NCBI RefSeq assembly: GCF_003946545.1
Contig: NZ_RHOA01000003.1
Span: 62,001 to 126,000 of the forward strand
DNA from: Levilactobacillus tangyuanensis
GTDB lineage: Bacteria > Bacillota > Bacilli > Lactobacillales > Lactobacillaceae
Reading direction: 5' to 3'
Length of the DNA: 64,000 nt
Shown here: piece by piece, positions 8,926 to 18,120 of the stretch
Numbering within the stretch: the first letter of the stretch is position 1
Layout of the letters: the number at the start of each line of letters is the position of its first letter
Made by a program: the position numbers and the translations under genes
The notes under the pieces: generated by a model
Told to the model about the DNA's origin: nothing
What the model saw: the letters and a program-made list of their open reading frames with translations, nothing else
The model's database searches: none

Positions 8926-11177
8926 TGACGCTGGCGTGTTTCTTTCTAAGCCTAACGCTCGCGGCGATTAGTGTTTTGGCCGGTGGTCACCTTTGGGGCG
9001 GGCTGGTCCTCCTGCTGGTGGTGCTATTCCGCGTTTTGACCTTGAAGTCTCGCTTAGTTTTAATTGTGACCGTTATTGGTGGTGGCCTGTTTGGCGGTTG
9101 GCTTTGGGTCCATCAGGAACGATTGAGTCACCGTCAATTAGCTCTTGGCGTCAAACAGGTTCAGTCAATGAAAATTCGGGTACAACCGGATGCGATTGTT
9201 TTGAGAGGGACCGGGTATTATTTTGTGGGGCAGGATATGACCAGTCATGACTGGGTAACCGTTCATGGTCAATTACGATCGGCTAGTGAACAGATGAGTC
9301 TCCAAGCGGTCGACCGCCCGCAGACCTGGCAGGTAACGGGGGAAGTCACGGGCTTGTTGCCGGCCACTAATTTTAATCAATTTGATGCAGCGCGTTATTG
9401 GTTTCATCGAGGCATTGTGCGATCGGTAAAACTAACCGCGATAGATCGGCGACAAGCAAGCGTGCAGACGATCTGGCAACGATGGCCAGATACATGGCAT
9501 CATTGGCGGGCCAGGCTCATCCATTACTGTGAGCGGCTTCCTAGCGCCTTATCCGTCTATGCGCTGGGACTATTTCCTGGCAGCAAGAGCAGCGCCTTTG
9601 TCGAGGAGATGCAGGGGATGAAGAGCCTAGGATTACTCCATTTATTTGCCATCTCCGGGCTCCATGTGGCCCTATTTCTAGGGGCCTTGGAATGGTTGGC
9701 CGTGCACGGTCGGCTGCCCCGAGAATGGTGGGAATGGGGACTTGTGGCGAGTCTACCAGGCTATCTAATCTTGGCGGGCAGTGGTAGCGGTGTTTTGCGG
9801 GCGTGCCTGATGCATGGGAGTCGATTAATGGGGAAGCGACTTGGCTTTCGTCTTGATCGGTTAACCAGTTGGTCGCTGGCGCTGGTCATTGGGTTAGTCG
9901 TCAATCCAGGGTTGCTGTTTGAATTAGGTGGTCAGCTAAGCTATGGTTTGTCGCTTGGCCTAATTCTATGGGAACACGAATCACTTTTTTGGCGACAGTT
10001 AGGGCTTACCTTGCTAAGCCTGCCAGGGATTCTGACCGCTTTCTTTCAGTGGCATCTATTAACGGTGGTCGCAAACTGGCTGGTCGTCCCCTTATTTCCG
10101 ACGGTTATTTTGCCACTGACGGTGGTGGGGACGGTTAGTTTTCCCTGGTTTCCACGGGTGAGTTGGGCCTGTAGTCGCCTGTTGGGTGGTTTTGACAGCC
10201 TCCTACGGTTAGTTGGGCAACTGCCGGGTAATCTGCTCGTGGGGAAGCCCATCTGGTGGGTGGCCTGGTTGTGGGTCGTGCTGACCTGGCACCTGTTCAG
10301 CCGACCCGTCAAGGCACGAAAAATGTGGGTTGGCATTCTGATTGTGACCTATGCCGGAATGTTTGGCTGGAATCATTGGCCGCTGACGGGTGAGGTGGCG
10401 TACTTTGATGTTGGCCAGGGCGACAGTATTCTATTGCGTGAGCCCTTTAATCGCCGGGTGAGTTTAATTGATACTGGCGGACGATTAGCGTTTCCACAAC
10501 CGTCATGGGCTAAACGGGTCCCAAAACGATATGGTGCAGAGACGACGTCGATTAATTATTTACATAGTCGGGGCATTCATCGGATAGATGACTTGTATCT
10601 GACCCATCATGATACCGACCATATTGGTGATTTGCCGGCCTTCTTAAACCAGATGCAAGTGACACGAATTCTGGTTCCTGCAGGAATGGAGCGAGAACCC
10701 AGCTGGCAGCGGGGGCTGAATCTACAGGGCGTCCAGTTATTGCCGATTAAAGTGGGGATGCCCCTGCCGGTGCTGGTTCGCCATCCGTATGAGTCGGCTC
10801 CCGCCGAAAATGGGAACTCCTTAGCGTTACAGACCCAGGCCGGCGGCTTGAACTTCTTGTTCATGGGCGACCTGGATCGGCCGGGAGAACAAAAGATGAT
10901 GACGGCCGATTCCCAGTTGCAGACTGACGTGTTAAAATTAGGACATCACGGGAGTAAAACCGCATCGGCTCCAGCATTTATTCAACAGCTTCAGCCACGT
11001 CTGGCCATCATTTCTGCCGGTCGGGATAACCGTTATGGGCATCCCAATCCGGAGACGTTAACAACGTTGGCACAGGCTCATTTGCCCGCCCTGAGCACCC
11101 AAACCAGTGGGATGATTCGCTATGTTTATCGTGGCGAACGGGGGCAGTGGCAAACCAAACTTGGAGGGAGACCATAA
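8925..11177 (+). CDS. comEC: DNA internalization channel ComEC/Rec2
   Basis: A 750-residue polytopic membrane protein that carries single-stranded DNA across the cytoplasmic membrane. It has N-terminal membrane segments with an OB-like extracellular part, the central Competence domain (LLHLFAISGLHVALFLGALE), and a C-terminal metallo-beta-lactamase domain. That last domain keeps LTHHDTDHIGDLP (about residues 554-566), DTGG and LGHHGSKTAS, so its nuclease-type metal site looks intact. Length is normal for an undamaged copy. It starts at GTG overlapping the comEB stop. With ComEA this suggests the uptake machinery is retained; no pilus or regulatory com genes are in the window. Confidence 0.94.
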   Translation: MTLACFFLSLTLAAISVLAGGHLWGGLVLLLVVLFRVLTLKSRLVLIVTVIGGGLFGGWLWVHQERLSHRQLALGVKQVQSMKIRVQPDAIVLRGTGYYFVGQDMTSHDWVTVHGQLRSASEQMSLQAVDRPQTWQVTGEVTGLLPATNFNQFDAARYWFHRGIVRSVKLTAIDRRQASVQTIWQRWPDTWHHWRARLIHYCERLPSALSVYALGLFPGSKSSAFVEEMQGMKSLGLLHLFAISGLHVALFLGALEWLAVHGRLPREWWEWGLVASLPGYLILAGSGSGVLRACLMHGSRLMGKRLGFRLDRLTSWSLALVIGLVVNPGLLFELGGQLSYGLSLGLILWEHESLFWRQLGLTLLSLPGILTAFFQWHLLTVVANWLVVPLFPTVILPLTVVGTVSFPWFPRVSWACSRLLGGFDSLLRLVGQLPGNLLVGKPIWWVAWLWVVLTWHLFSRPVKARKMWVGILIVTYAGMFGWNHWPLTGEVAYFDVGQGDSILLREPFNRRVSLIDTGGRLAFPQPSWAKRVPKRYGAETTSINYLHSRGIHRIDDLYLTHHDTDHIGDLPAFLNQMQVTRILVPAGMEREPSWQRGLNLQGVQLLPIKVGMPLPVLVRHPYESAPAENGNSLALQTQAGGLNFLFMGDLDRPGEQKMMTADSQLQTDVLKLGHHGSKTASAPAFIQQLQPRLAIISAGRDNRYGHPNPETLTTLAQAHLPALSTQTSGMIRYVYRGERGQWQTKLGGRP

Positions 11178-11179
11178 GC

Positions 11180-12214
11180 GTGTCAATTACGGAACTTTTA
11201 AAAAGCCTACAGGATCAGAAATCACTAACGCCGGTTTATCTTATCTTAGGACAGGCGGACTATTTACAACGACGGATTAAAGCGGGTCTAAAGCAATTGG
11301 TTCCAGCAGAGGAACAAACCATGAACTTTGCCAGTTACGATATGGACACGGTTCCCTTAGCAGTCGCCTTGGATGATGCTATGGCGGCACCGTTTTTTGG
11401 TGAACGCCGGGTGGTCTGTATTGATAATCCACAATTTTTAACTGGAGAGACGAAAAAGCAAAAGGTCACGCATGATATCGATAGTTTGCAGAAATATCTA
11501 GAATCGCCGATGCCCAGCACGATTTTGACTTTCTTTGCCCCATATGACAAATTAGATGGTCGAAAAAAAGTGGTTAAACAATTGAAGAAGATTGCGACGA
11601 CCATCGACTTAGGAAAATTCAATGAACGGGACACACGCCAGTTTATTCAGTCACGACTCAAGGCGGATGGCTATACCCTGGCGGAAGCAGCACTCAATGA
11701 GCTCATTCAAAGGACGGATGCCGATCTGACCTTGATGATGAGTGAGTTGCCAAAACTTGAGCTCTTTTCGTTACCGGATAAAGAGATTAAGTTGATCGCG
11801 GTTCAGGGGTTGGTGACGCAGACCCTGACACAAAATGTTTTTGACCTGGTCAATAAGGTTCTAGCAAAGGATACGGCCGGCGCCGTGACCCTGTATCGTG
11901 AGCTGCTTCAGGCAAAAGAGGAGCCACTCAAGATTAATGCGATTCTTCAAGGCCAGTTCAGACTGCTAATCCAGACTAAGGTCTTGGCCAAGCAGGGCTA
12001 TAGTCAGGGAAAGCTGGCCAGCATCCTAAAGGTTCATCCTTATCGAATCAAGCTAGCCTTACAATCACAACGTCGGTTCCAGCTAACGGATCTTAATCGA
12101 GCTTACCTCGGGCTCTTTAGGGTCGAGAAACAAATGAAATCAACGCCACTCGACCCAGAAATGCTATTCTCACTCTTCATGACACAATTCGCCGGACAAA
12201 CCGTTCGGGCTTAA
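11180..12214 (+). CDS. holA: DNA polymerase III subunit delta
   Basis: A 344-residue clamp-loader subunit that opens the sliding clamp. The N-terminal half has the HolA fold with PVYLILGQADYLQRRI and FFGERRVVCIDN, and the helical C-terminal domain shows LLQAKEEPLKINAILQGQFR. I start at GTG 11180, ten bases after GGAGGGAG. An in-frame codon at 11147 lies inside comEC and has no support. holA following comEC and facing rpsT is conserved in bacilli. Confidence 0.93.
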   Translation: MSITELLKSLQDQKSLTPVYLILGQADYLQRRIKAGLKQLVPAEEQTMNFASYDMDTVPLAVALDDAMAAPFFGERRVVCIDNPQFLTGETKKQKVTHDIDSLQKYLESPMPSTILTFFAPYDKLDGRKKVVKQLKKIATTIDLGKFNERDTRQFIQSRLKADGYTLAEAALNELIQRTDADLTLMMSELPKLELFSLPDKEIKLIAVQGLVTQTLTQNVFDLVNKVLAKDTAGAVTLYRELLQAKEEPLKINAILQGQFRLLIQTKVLAKQGYSQGKLASILKVHPYRIKLALQSQRRFQLTDLNRAYLGLFRVEKQMKSTPLDPEMLFSLFMTQFAGQTVRA

Positions 12215-12222
12215 TCGTAACC

Positions 12223-12254
12223 AAAAAGGGCGTCAACCATATTGGTTGACGCCC
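12223..12254 (-). terminator. terminator of rpsT
   Basis: A perfect 12-bp stem GGGCGTCAACCA/TGGTTGACGCCC with loop TAT. On the minus strand it is followed by five T. On the plus strand there is no T run, so it mainly serves rpsT, though the hairpin may also end holA transcripts. Confidence 0.88.
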
Positions 12255-12286
12255 TGAATGTATCATCTAATCGTTTGATTAATTGA

Positions 12287-12541
12287 TTATTTTGCTAAAC
12301 GTGCAGCCATCCGTGACTTGTCACGAGATGCCTTGTTCCGCTTGATTAAGCCCTTTGAAGCAGCCTTGTCAACGGCAGCACTAGCTTGGCGGTATAATTC
12401 TTCCGCGTTGTCAGCACCGGCAGTCTTAGCAGCTTCGAAACGCTTAACAGCAGTCCGCATCGTGCTTAATTGTGCGGAGTTCCGTTCGTTAGCCTTAACG
12501 TTAGTCTTGGCACGTTCGATAGCAGATTTGATAATTGGCAT
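12287..12541 (-). CDS. rpsT: 30S ribosomal protein S20
   Basis: An 84-residue basic protein that binds 16S rRNA. The N-terminal [20 protein letters not shown] and a Lys/Arg-rich helical composition identify S20. The gene is convergent with holA, as in Bacillus. GGAGGTG precedes the ATG, and its own strong promoter lies about 60-90 bases upstream. Confidence 0.96.
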   Translation of the reverse strand: MPIIKSAIERAKTNVKANERNSAQLSTMRTAVKRFEAAKTAGADNAEELYRQASAAVDKAASKGLIKRNKASRDKSRMAARLAK

Positions 12542-12601
12542 GAAAATTTCACCTCCGAATGAGAAATCCTGGTACCGGAAATCTTAATTTCAACGTATGT
12601 A

Positions 12602-12630
12602 ATTATACAGAACGAAAAGACTGAATGCAA
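12602..12630 (-). promoter_or_regulatory. promoter of rpsT
   Basis: Read on the minus strand: TTGCAT (12630-12625), 17 bases, TATAAT (12607-12602). Both boxes are near consensus. Confidence 0.82.
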
Positions 12631-12688
12631 TACTTTTGGCAGATAAATGTAAAGTAATTTTACTTGATAGGCGGTTTGCTAAAAATCC

Positions 12689-12717
12689 TTGCTATTCGAG
12701 GCGAACTTCAGTATGAT
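12689..12717 (+). promoter_or_regulatory. promoter of rpsO
   Basis: TTGCTA (12689-12694), a 17-base spacer and TATGAT (12712-12717). Confidence 0.72.
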
Positions 12718-12723
12718 AGATAA

Positions 12724-12818
12724 CTGTGCTAAGCACAAACCTCTCACTTAGTTCGCTCGCCGGCCACCGACGACTTACTCAGTTTGAGGCACTTATATTG
12801 AAGGGTGGTACATTTACC
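12724..12818 (+). promoter_or_regulatory. rpsO leader with possible S15 autoregulatory structure
   Basis: About 95 bases of 5' UTR. It holds a TGTGC/GCACA hairpin (12724-12736), CCTC/GAGG complementarity, and CCACC (12764-12768) complementary to GGTGG in the ribosome binding site (12804-12808). S15 represses its own translation through leader RNA in several bacteria; that it does so here is inference. Confidence 0.35.
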
Positions 12819-13088
12819 ATGGCTATTAGTCAAGCAAAGAAAAACGAAATCATCAACCAATACGCACGTCACGAAGGCGACACCGGTTCTACCGAAGTCC
12901 AAGTTGCTGTATTGACTGCTGATATCAACGAAATCAACAACCACATGAAGATTCACCGGAAAGACTTCCATTCACAACGTGGTTTGATGAAGAAGATTGG
13001 TCACCGTCGTAACCTTTTGGCTTACTTACGGAAGACTGACGTTCAACGTTACCGTGAATTAATCAAGAGCTTGGGCCTTCGTCGTTAA
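12819..13088 (+). CDS. rpsO: 30S ribosomal protein S15
   Basis: An 89-residue primary 16S rRNA-binding protein of the 30S platform. The sequence runs from [20 protein letters not shown] through [13 protein letters not shown] to a C-terminal GLRR. ATG at 12819 gives the canonical 89-residue length and follows AAGGGTGG; the frame is open further upstream but that extension is not part of S15. A single-gene unit with its own promoter and terminator. Confidence 0.97.
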   Translation: MAISQAKKNEIINQYARHEGDTGSTEVQVAVLTADINEINNHMKIHRKDFHSQRGLMKKIGHRRNLLAYLRKTDVQRYRELIKSLGLRR

Positions 13089-13104
13089 TCGACTGCCTTG
13101 CTCG

Positions 13105-13135
13105 AACCCATTCTCATTGGAGGGTGGGTTTTTTT
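13105..13135 (+). terminator. terminator of rpsO
   Basis: Stem AACCCA/TGGGTT extended inward by TCTC/GAGG, then seven T. Confidence 0.88.
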
Positions 13136-13561
13136 GTGTCAAAATTTTTTTGCCAACGGGCTTTTATCTGCCTGATTATACTCGATGCGATAGGAAAATC
13201 TTAAAGGGTGGCTCACAAATAAATGTGGGCCACCCTTTATTTCTTGATTTTCCATACGTGAGAGACGGCCGTTTTGCCTTGGTGTGATGTATGGGGAAGT
13301 GTGGATGACGACCCTCTGCGATGCCGGTGAGAGCTGTCTAGCCACGAGTAACTGAGGGCATTTAGTGGTCGCAAGACTTTGTAGATTGACTGAATAACGG
13401 CAATAGAGTCAACAATGGTTTTAAAAGTGAGCCAAATGGGGTACACTAAAGAAAGCTTGATCACGGACGACTGGGGCTTTTTTTAAGCTCTGAAGATTCT
13501 TTCGACGAATAAACTAGTCGAAAAATAAATTGAAACTATCGAAGATACTTGAGGTGAACTT
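13136..13561 (+). other. 426-base non-coding, structured region upstream of the RNase J gene
   Basis: No supportable CDS on either strand. On the plus strand it holds a series of stems. The first is 15 bp with one G-U pair (13203-13217/13224-13238). Next is a 10-bp stem (13248-13257/13289-13298). A nested pair follows: CGACC/GGTCG (13309-13313/13367-13371) and ATGCC/GGCAT (13321-13325/13357-13361). Then come TTGACT/AGTCAA (13386-13391/13407-13412) and a terminator-like AAAGCTT/GGGCTTT plus T run (about 13452-13487). TATACT at 13177 and TACACT at 13442 could be -10 boxes. It could be a long leader, a separate small RNA or a decayed gene. Confidence 0.45.
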
Positions 13562-15409
13562 ATGAGTGCAAATATTAAAATCATTCCGTTTGGCGGTGTC
13601 CGCGAAAACGGGAAGAACTTGTACGCTGTAGATATTAACGGCGGTATTTATATTTTAGATTGTGGGTTGAAGTACCCTGAAAACGAATTATTAGGGATTG
13701 ACGTGGTTATTCCAGATTGGTCCTACTTACGGGAAAATAAAGAGCGAATTGTTGCGGTCTTCTTGACCCATGGGCATGCCGATGCAATCGGCGCCTTGCC
13801 TTACTTCCTCAGCGAATTTAAGGTTCCTGTGTTTGGGTCGGAAATGACCATTGCACTGGCCAAGCTGGGTGTTCAGTCAGAAGATAAATTGAAGAATTAC
13901 GACGATTTCCATGTCGTCGATGAAAAGACTGAAATTGACTTTGGTGACGTGACCGTTTCTTTCTTCTCAACAACCCATTCGATTCCAGAATCACTTGGGA
14001 TTGATTTGAAGACCGACGAAGGCCAGATCATTTACACCGGGGACTTCAAGTTCGATCAAACGGCAAAGCCTGGGTATCAAACCGATTATGCGCGTTTAGG
14101 CGCCATTGGTCAGGCAGGCGTCCTGGCCTTGCTTGGGGACTCGGCAAATGCTGAGAATCCAACCATGAACGCTTCTGAGCAAGCGATTGCCGAGTCAATT
14201 GAGGAGACCTTCCACTATCAAGAAGGTCGTGTGGTCGTTGCCTGTGTGGCTTCCAACATCTTACGGATTCAACAGGTATTTGATGCCGCTGCAGAGACTG
14301 GCCGGAAGGTTTGTTTGACCGGGCAAGACCTGGAAAAGATTGTCAATACGGCGATGAAGTTGGGCAAGCTACAATTTGACGATGACCTTTTGGTGACGCC
14401 AGAACAACTTGATAGCCTGGCACCTAACCAGATTGTGATCTTACAAACGGGTAAGATGGGTGAACCCATTAAGGCTATTCAACGAATGGCTAACAAACAG
14501 GAAAAAACCATTAATATTCAAAAAGGTGACTTGGTTTACATTACCACGACGCCTTCACACGCCATGGACACGACCGTTGCTCAGACACGGGATATGATTT
14601 ACCGTGCTGGTGGTGAGGTTAAGGCCATTTCTGATGAGATGAATTCATCGGGTCACGCCTACAAGCGCGACTTGCAATTGATGTTGAATCTCTTAAAGCC
14701 CCAATACTTGATTCCTATTCAAGGGGAGTATCGCCTACTGAATGCTCATGCTCAGGCGGCAATGGAATTAGGCATTCCGGCTGACCATATCTTTATCTTG
14801 GCTAAGGGCGATGTCTTAACCTATGCTAACGGGCAAATGGGCCTGGGTGATGGTATTGACGTCAGTGACACCATGATTGATGGTATCGGCGTTGGTGATA
14901 TCGGTAATATTGTCTTGCGGGATCGGAAGGTCTTGGCAGATGATGGGATCTTCATTGCCGTTGTGACGATTGATCGTAAGAAGAAACAGATTGTCGCAGA
15001 GCCTAAGATTACGTCTCGTGGCTTCGTTTACGTGAAGGCTAATAAGGACTTGATGCAAGAGAGTGCCCAAATTATCCGTAAGGCCGTTCAAAATAACTTG
15101 GATAACAAGGAATTTGACTGGGGCCACTTGAAACAGGATGTGCGGGAACATTTGAGCCATTATCTCTTTGACCAAACGCATCGGCGTCCAGTGATCTTGC
15201 CAGTTATCATGGAAGTGAACCAGCATCATCGTCGGACCACGCCTAAGGGTAAGGGCAAAGATGATAAGGAAGCGACACCAGCTAAGGAGTCCAAGGCTAA
15301 GGAAAGTAAGGCTGCTAACAAACCAGCCAACAAACCAAGTCACAAGGCTCATCGTAACCGTAAACATCATCGGCCAGAAAAGGCTGAAACAACCGACCAA
15401 AAGAAATAA
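13562..15409 (+). CDS. rnjB: ribonuclease J (J2-like paralogue)
   Basis: A 615-residue metallo-beta-lactamase/beta-CASP ribonuclease of mRNA decay and rRNA maturation. Motif 1 reads THGHADAIGALPYFL (His70-x-His72-x-Asp74-Ala75), not the HxHxDH of RNase J1; this His-to-Ala variant is, to my knowledge, characteristic of RNase J2, a weaker partner subunit of J1. TTHSIPESLG and YTGDFKFDQTA are further metal-site motifs, and SGHAY lies in the beta-CASP part. The last ~65 residues are a Lys/Ala/His-rich, probably disordered tail. The start follows GAGGTGAACTT. A hairpin and the TPR-protein gene follow. If the family call is right, a J1 gene should exist elsewhere. Confidence 0.85.
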   Translation: MSANIKIIPFGGVRENGKNLYAVDINGGIYILDCGLKYPENELLGIDVVIPDWSYLRENKERIVAVFLTHGHADAIGALPYFLSEFKVPVFGSEMTIALAKLGVQSEDKLKNYDDFHVVDEKTEIDFGDVTVSFFSTTHSIPESLGIDLKTDEGQIIYTGDFKFDQTAKPGYQTDYARLGAIGQAGVLALLGDSANAENPTMNASEQAIAESIEETFHYQEGRVVVACVASNILRIQQVFDAAAETGRKVCLTGQDLEKIVNTAMKLGKLQFDDDLLVTPEQLDSLAPNQIVILQTGKMGEPIKAIQRMANKQEKTINIQKGDLVYITTTPSHAMDTTVAQTRDMIYRAGGEVKAISDEMNSSGHAYKRDLQLMLNLLKPQYLIPIQGEYRLLNAHAQAAMELGIPADHIFILAKGDVLTYANGQMGLGDGIDVSDTMIDGIGVGDIGNIVLRDRKVLADDGIFIAVVTIDRKKKQIVAEPKITSRGFVYVKANKDLMQESAQIIRKAVQNNLDNKEFDWGHLKQDVREHLSHYLFDQTHRRPVILPVIMEVNQHHRRTTPKGKGKDDKEATPAKESKAKESKAANKPANKPSHKAHRNRKHHRPEKAETTDQKK

Positions 15410-15413
15410 TTTC

Positions 15414-15449
15414 ATGGACCGAGAGCCGATTAGGCCGTCGGTCCATTTT
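15414..15449 (+). terminator. probable terminator after rnjB
   Basis: A 9-bp stem ATGGACCGA/TCGGTCCAT with a short T tract of four. It may be partly leaky into the next gene. Confidence 0.6.
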
Positions 15450-15489
15450 GATCCCTGCAATCAGCGAGGAACATAAGGAGGAAATTGAC

Positions 15490-16455
15490 GTGCAAGAACA
15501 ACCAGATAAGTTCATGGACCAAGCGGCCTTTAAAAAAGCCGTCAGCGCCTTTGAGAGTGAGCATTATTCAGAGGCCAGCGCCGCCTTTGAGGCCTTATAT
15601 CAGGAGCAGCAGGTGACGAGTCTCAATCATTATCTGGTGGCGAGCCTCTATCATGACCAGCAGTTTTTGGCGGCCGAACAGTATGCGGCGGAAACGGATG
15701 CCAGTTACCTGAGTTCCCAGCGGTTATTTGAATTGCGGTTACAGGTGGCCTTGGCGAATCAACAGTTTATCTTTGCTCGTGAGTTTGTGAATCTTCCGGC
15801 AGTCAAATCGTGGCGTGCCAAGGGACTTGCAGAGATTGCCGCTGAGGAGCAAGTGACACGGCAATCGTTGGCCGCTAAGCAACGGGTAATTGCCAAACAA
15901 TTTTCTCATTTGGGGGATGTATCGTTTGGTGAACAGCGACGACGCTATGAGCGAGCAAAGCAGCTTCCACTTAAGGAATTCATGCAGGGACTCAGATTCT
16001 TATTGGTTGATCCGTTCCTACACCCATTGATGAAAGCGACCTTACTGGAAGAACTTATGCGGTTGCGGGTCGCGGATACGGTCCAGCTAACCTGGATTGA
16101 TGGGACAACGGCCAGCGTGGCCACGAATGACTTGGAACCGGTGGGAAAGAGCCAAGCCGCCCAGACTATTCAACGGTATCTTCAGGTTGAATTGGGGCAG
16201 CAGGATCCGGTCAAGGCGGCTGGGCTGCAACAGACCGTGACACTGCAACTGATGATGTTGTATCCTTACATTGATCGCGTGATCACAAGTCCCTTAGCCT
16301 GGATTCAAAATCTAGCAGGGCGACCACTTGATCCAGAGGTCACCAGTGGCGAATTAAAAGCGATTTGCGACTGGCAGCGACGATTGGAAGGGCTGATTGC
16401 CGATTTATTAGGGCAAATGGGGCCGGAAAGTGCTGAAAATCCCGAAAAACCGTAA
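15490..16455 (+). CDS. TPR-like helical-repeat protein, function unknown
   Basis: 321 residues, no signal peptide or membrane segment. The first ~110 residues show tetratricopeptide-like helices (FKKAVSAFESEHYSEASAAF, then HYLVASLYHDQQFLAAEQYA). The C-terminal half is all-helical with no recognised motif. GTG at 15490 is chosen because AAGGAGG lies 8 bases upstream; an upstream TTG at 15448 in frame sits inside the preceding terminator. Located between the RNase J gene and tuf. The TPR architecture suggests protein-protein contacts; no function is assigned. Confidence 0.8.
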   Translation: MQEQPDKFMDQAAFKKAVSAFESEHYSEASAAFEALYQEQQVTSLNHYLVASLYHDQQFLAAEQYAAETDASYLSSQRLFELRLQVALANQQFIFAREFVNLPAVKSWRAKGLAEIAAEEQVTRQSLAAKQRVIAKQFSHLGDVSFGEQRRRYERAKQLPLKEFMQGLRFLLVDPFLHPLMKATLLEELMRLRVADTVQLTWIDGTTASVATNDLEPVGKSQAAQTIQRYLQVELGQQDPVKAAGLQQTVTLQLMMLYPYIDRVITSPLAWIQNLAGRPLDPEVTSGELKAICDWQRRLEGLIADLLGQMGPESAENPEKP

Positions 16456-16472
16456 ATTCATTGATTTTTTAG

Positions 16473-16501
16473 TTTACAAATAATTCTTCAGCATATATAC
16501 T
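16473..16501 (+). promoter_or_regulatory. promoter of tuf
   Basis: TTTACA (16473-16478), 17 bases, TATACT (16496-16501): close to consensus. A second TATAAT at 16557-16562 may mark another start site. Confidence 0.8.
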
Positions 16502-16635
16502 GGTCAAGGATTCTTTTTTGAGAGGGCTCCAGCTTTCCCTTTCCGAAAAGAAGTAGTATAATTTTACGCAAAGGGTAGTTAGTTTTCTTACGATGACTAG
16601 TTATCCTTGCGATAAAATACAGGAGGGTTTCATTA

Positions 16636-17826
16636 ATGGCTGAAAAAGAACATTATGAAAGAACTAAACCCCATGTAAATATTGGTACTATTGGCCATAT
16701 TGACCATGGGAAAACGACGTTAACTGCTGCAATCACTAAGGTACTTGCTAGCAAAGGTTTAGCAAAGGCCGAAGATTACGCTGATATTGATGCAGCTCCA
16801 GAAGAACGTGAACGTGGTATCACGATCAACACTGCCCACGTTGAATACGAAACTGAGAAGCGTCACTATGCGCATATCGATGCCCCAGGACATGCTGACT
16901 ACATCAAGAACATGATCACCGGTGCTGCCCAAATGGACGGTGCTATCTTGGTTGTTGCCGCAACTGATGGTCCTATGCCTCAAACTCGTGAACACATTTT
17001 GCTTGCTCGCCAAGTTGGTGTTGACTACATCGTTGTCTTCTTAAACAAGACCGACTTAGTTGATGATGACGAATTGGTTGACTTAGTTGAAATGGAAGTC
17101 CGTGAGTTGCTTTCAGAATACGATTACCCTGGTGATGACATTCCTGTTATCCGCGGTTCTGCTTTGAAGGCTCTTGAAGGCGACGAAGAACAAGAAAAGG
17201 TTATCCTTCACTTGATGGATGTTGTTGATGATTACATCCCAACGCCAGAACGTGAAAACGACAAGCCTTTCTTGATGCCAGTTGAAGACGTCTTCACGAT
17301 CACTGGTCGTGGGACTGTTGCTTCTGGTCGTATCGACCGTGGGGAAGTCAAGGTTGGTGACGAAGTTGAAGTTGTTGGTTTACATGACGACGTACTGAAG
17401 ACGACTGTTACTGGTCTTGAAATGTTCCGTAAGACGCTTGACCTTGGTGAAGCTGGGGACAACATCGGTGCCTTACTTCGTGGTATTAACCGTGAACAAG
17501 TTGTTCGTGGCCAAGTACTTGCAAAGCCAGGTTCGATCCAAACCCACAAGAAGTTCAAGGGTGAAGTCTACATCTTGAGCAAAGAAGAAGGTGGCCGTCA
17601 TACGCCATTCTTCTCAAACTACCGTCCACAATTCTACTTCCACACCACTGATATCACTGGTGTTATTGAATTGCCTGATGGCGTTGAAATGGTTATGCCT
17701 GGTGACAACGTGACGTTCACTGTTGAACTGATCCAACCAGCTGCCATTGAAAAGGGTACTAAGTTTACTGTCCGTGAAGGTGGCCACACTGTTGGTGCCG
17801 GTACTGTTACGGTAATCGACGACTAA
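16636..17826 (+). CDS. tuf: elongation factor Tu
   Basis: A 396-residue GTPase that delivers aminoacyl-tRNA to the ribosome. G1 is GHIDHGKT at residues 20-27 (Ile where most EF-Tu have Val). The effector region is [18 protein letters not shown]3 is DAPGHADY, G4 is NKTD, and the C-terminus ends in [17 protein letters not shown] lies 9 bases before the ATG. Codon use is strongly biased, as expected for a highly expressed gene. Monocistronic, with a strong promoter and terminator. Confidence 0.98.
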   Translation: MAEKEHYERTKPHVNIGTIGHIDHGKTTLTAAITKVLASKGLAKAEDYADIDAAPEERERGITINTAHVEYETEKRHYAHIDAPGHADYIKNMITGAAQMDGAILVVAATDGPMPQTREHILLARQVGVDYIVVFLNKTDLVDDDELVDLVEMEVRELLSEYDYPGDDIPVIRGSALKALEGDEEQEKVILHLMDVVDDYIPTPERENDKPFLMPVEDVFTITGRGTVASGRIDRGEVKVGDEVEVVGLHDDVLKTTVTGLEMFRKTLDLGEAGDNIGALLRGINREQVVRGQVLAKPGSIQTHKKFKGEVYILSKEEGGRHTPFFSNYRPQFYFHTTDITGVIELPDGVEMVMPGDNVTFTVELIQPAAIEKGTKFTVREGGHTVGAGTVTVIDD

Positions 17827-17858
17827 TTAACTCGATTAATTAGTTGTACCTTAAAGAG

Positions 17859-17891
17859 GGACCGAGAAGCTATGCTTCTTGGTCCTTTTTT
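17859..17891 (+). terminator. terminator of tuf
   Basis: A 12-bp stem GGACCGAGAAGC/GCTTCTTGGTCC with loop TAT and six T. Confidence 0.92.
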
Positions 17892-18030
17892 GTTGGCCTG
17901 ACATTGTCAGTAAAAGAAGATGGTTGGGTCAACCGTAATCTGACGAGAACGTTGCGGTCAGATTGAACGTGAATTTATGGGACGGAATTACGGGAAACCG
18001 CGCCATTCACGGCATTTCAGCAAAAATCAT

Positions 18031-18059
18031 TTTACAATTTTGGCCGTATAAGGTACACT
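18031..18059 (+). promoter_or_regulatory. promoter of tig
   Basis: TTTACA (18031-18036), 17 bases, TACACT (18054-18059). Confidence 0.75.
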
Positions 18060-18120
18060 AATACAGTATGCAATTGCTAGAATTGTAAATAGTAATATCT
18101 TTCATTTCGGAGGGAAAACA

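Noticed and set aside
13139-13464. Two minus-strand frames (68 and 75 codons) in the rpsO-rnjB gap
   Set aside because: No ribosome binding site, low-complexity and basic translations, and they run antisense through the stems of the structured region. They resemble no family I know.
14816-15460. 214-codon minus-strand frame opposite rnjB
   Set aside because: Shadow of the rnjB coding frame; hydrophobic translation produced by antisense reading and no start signals.
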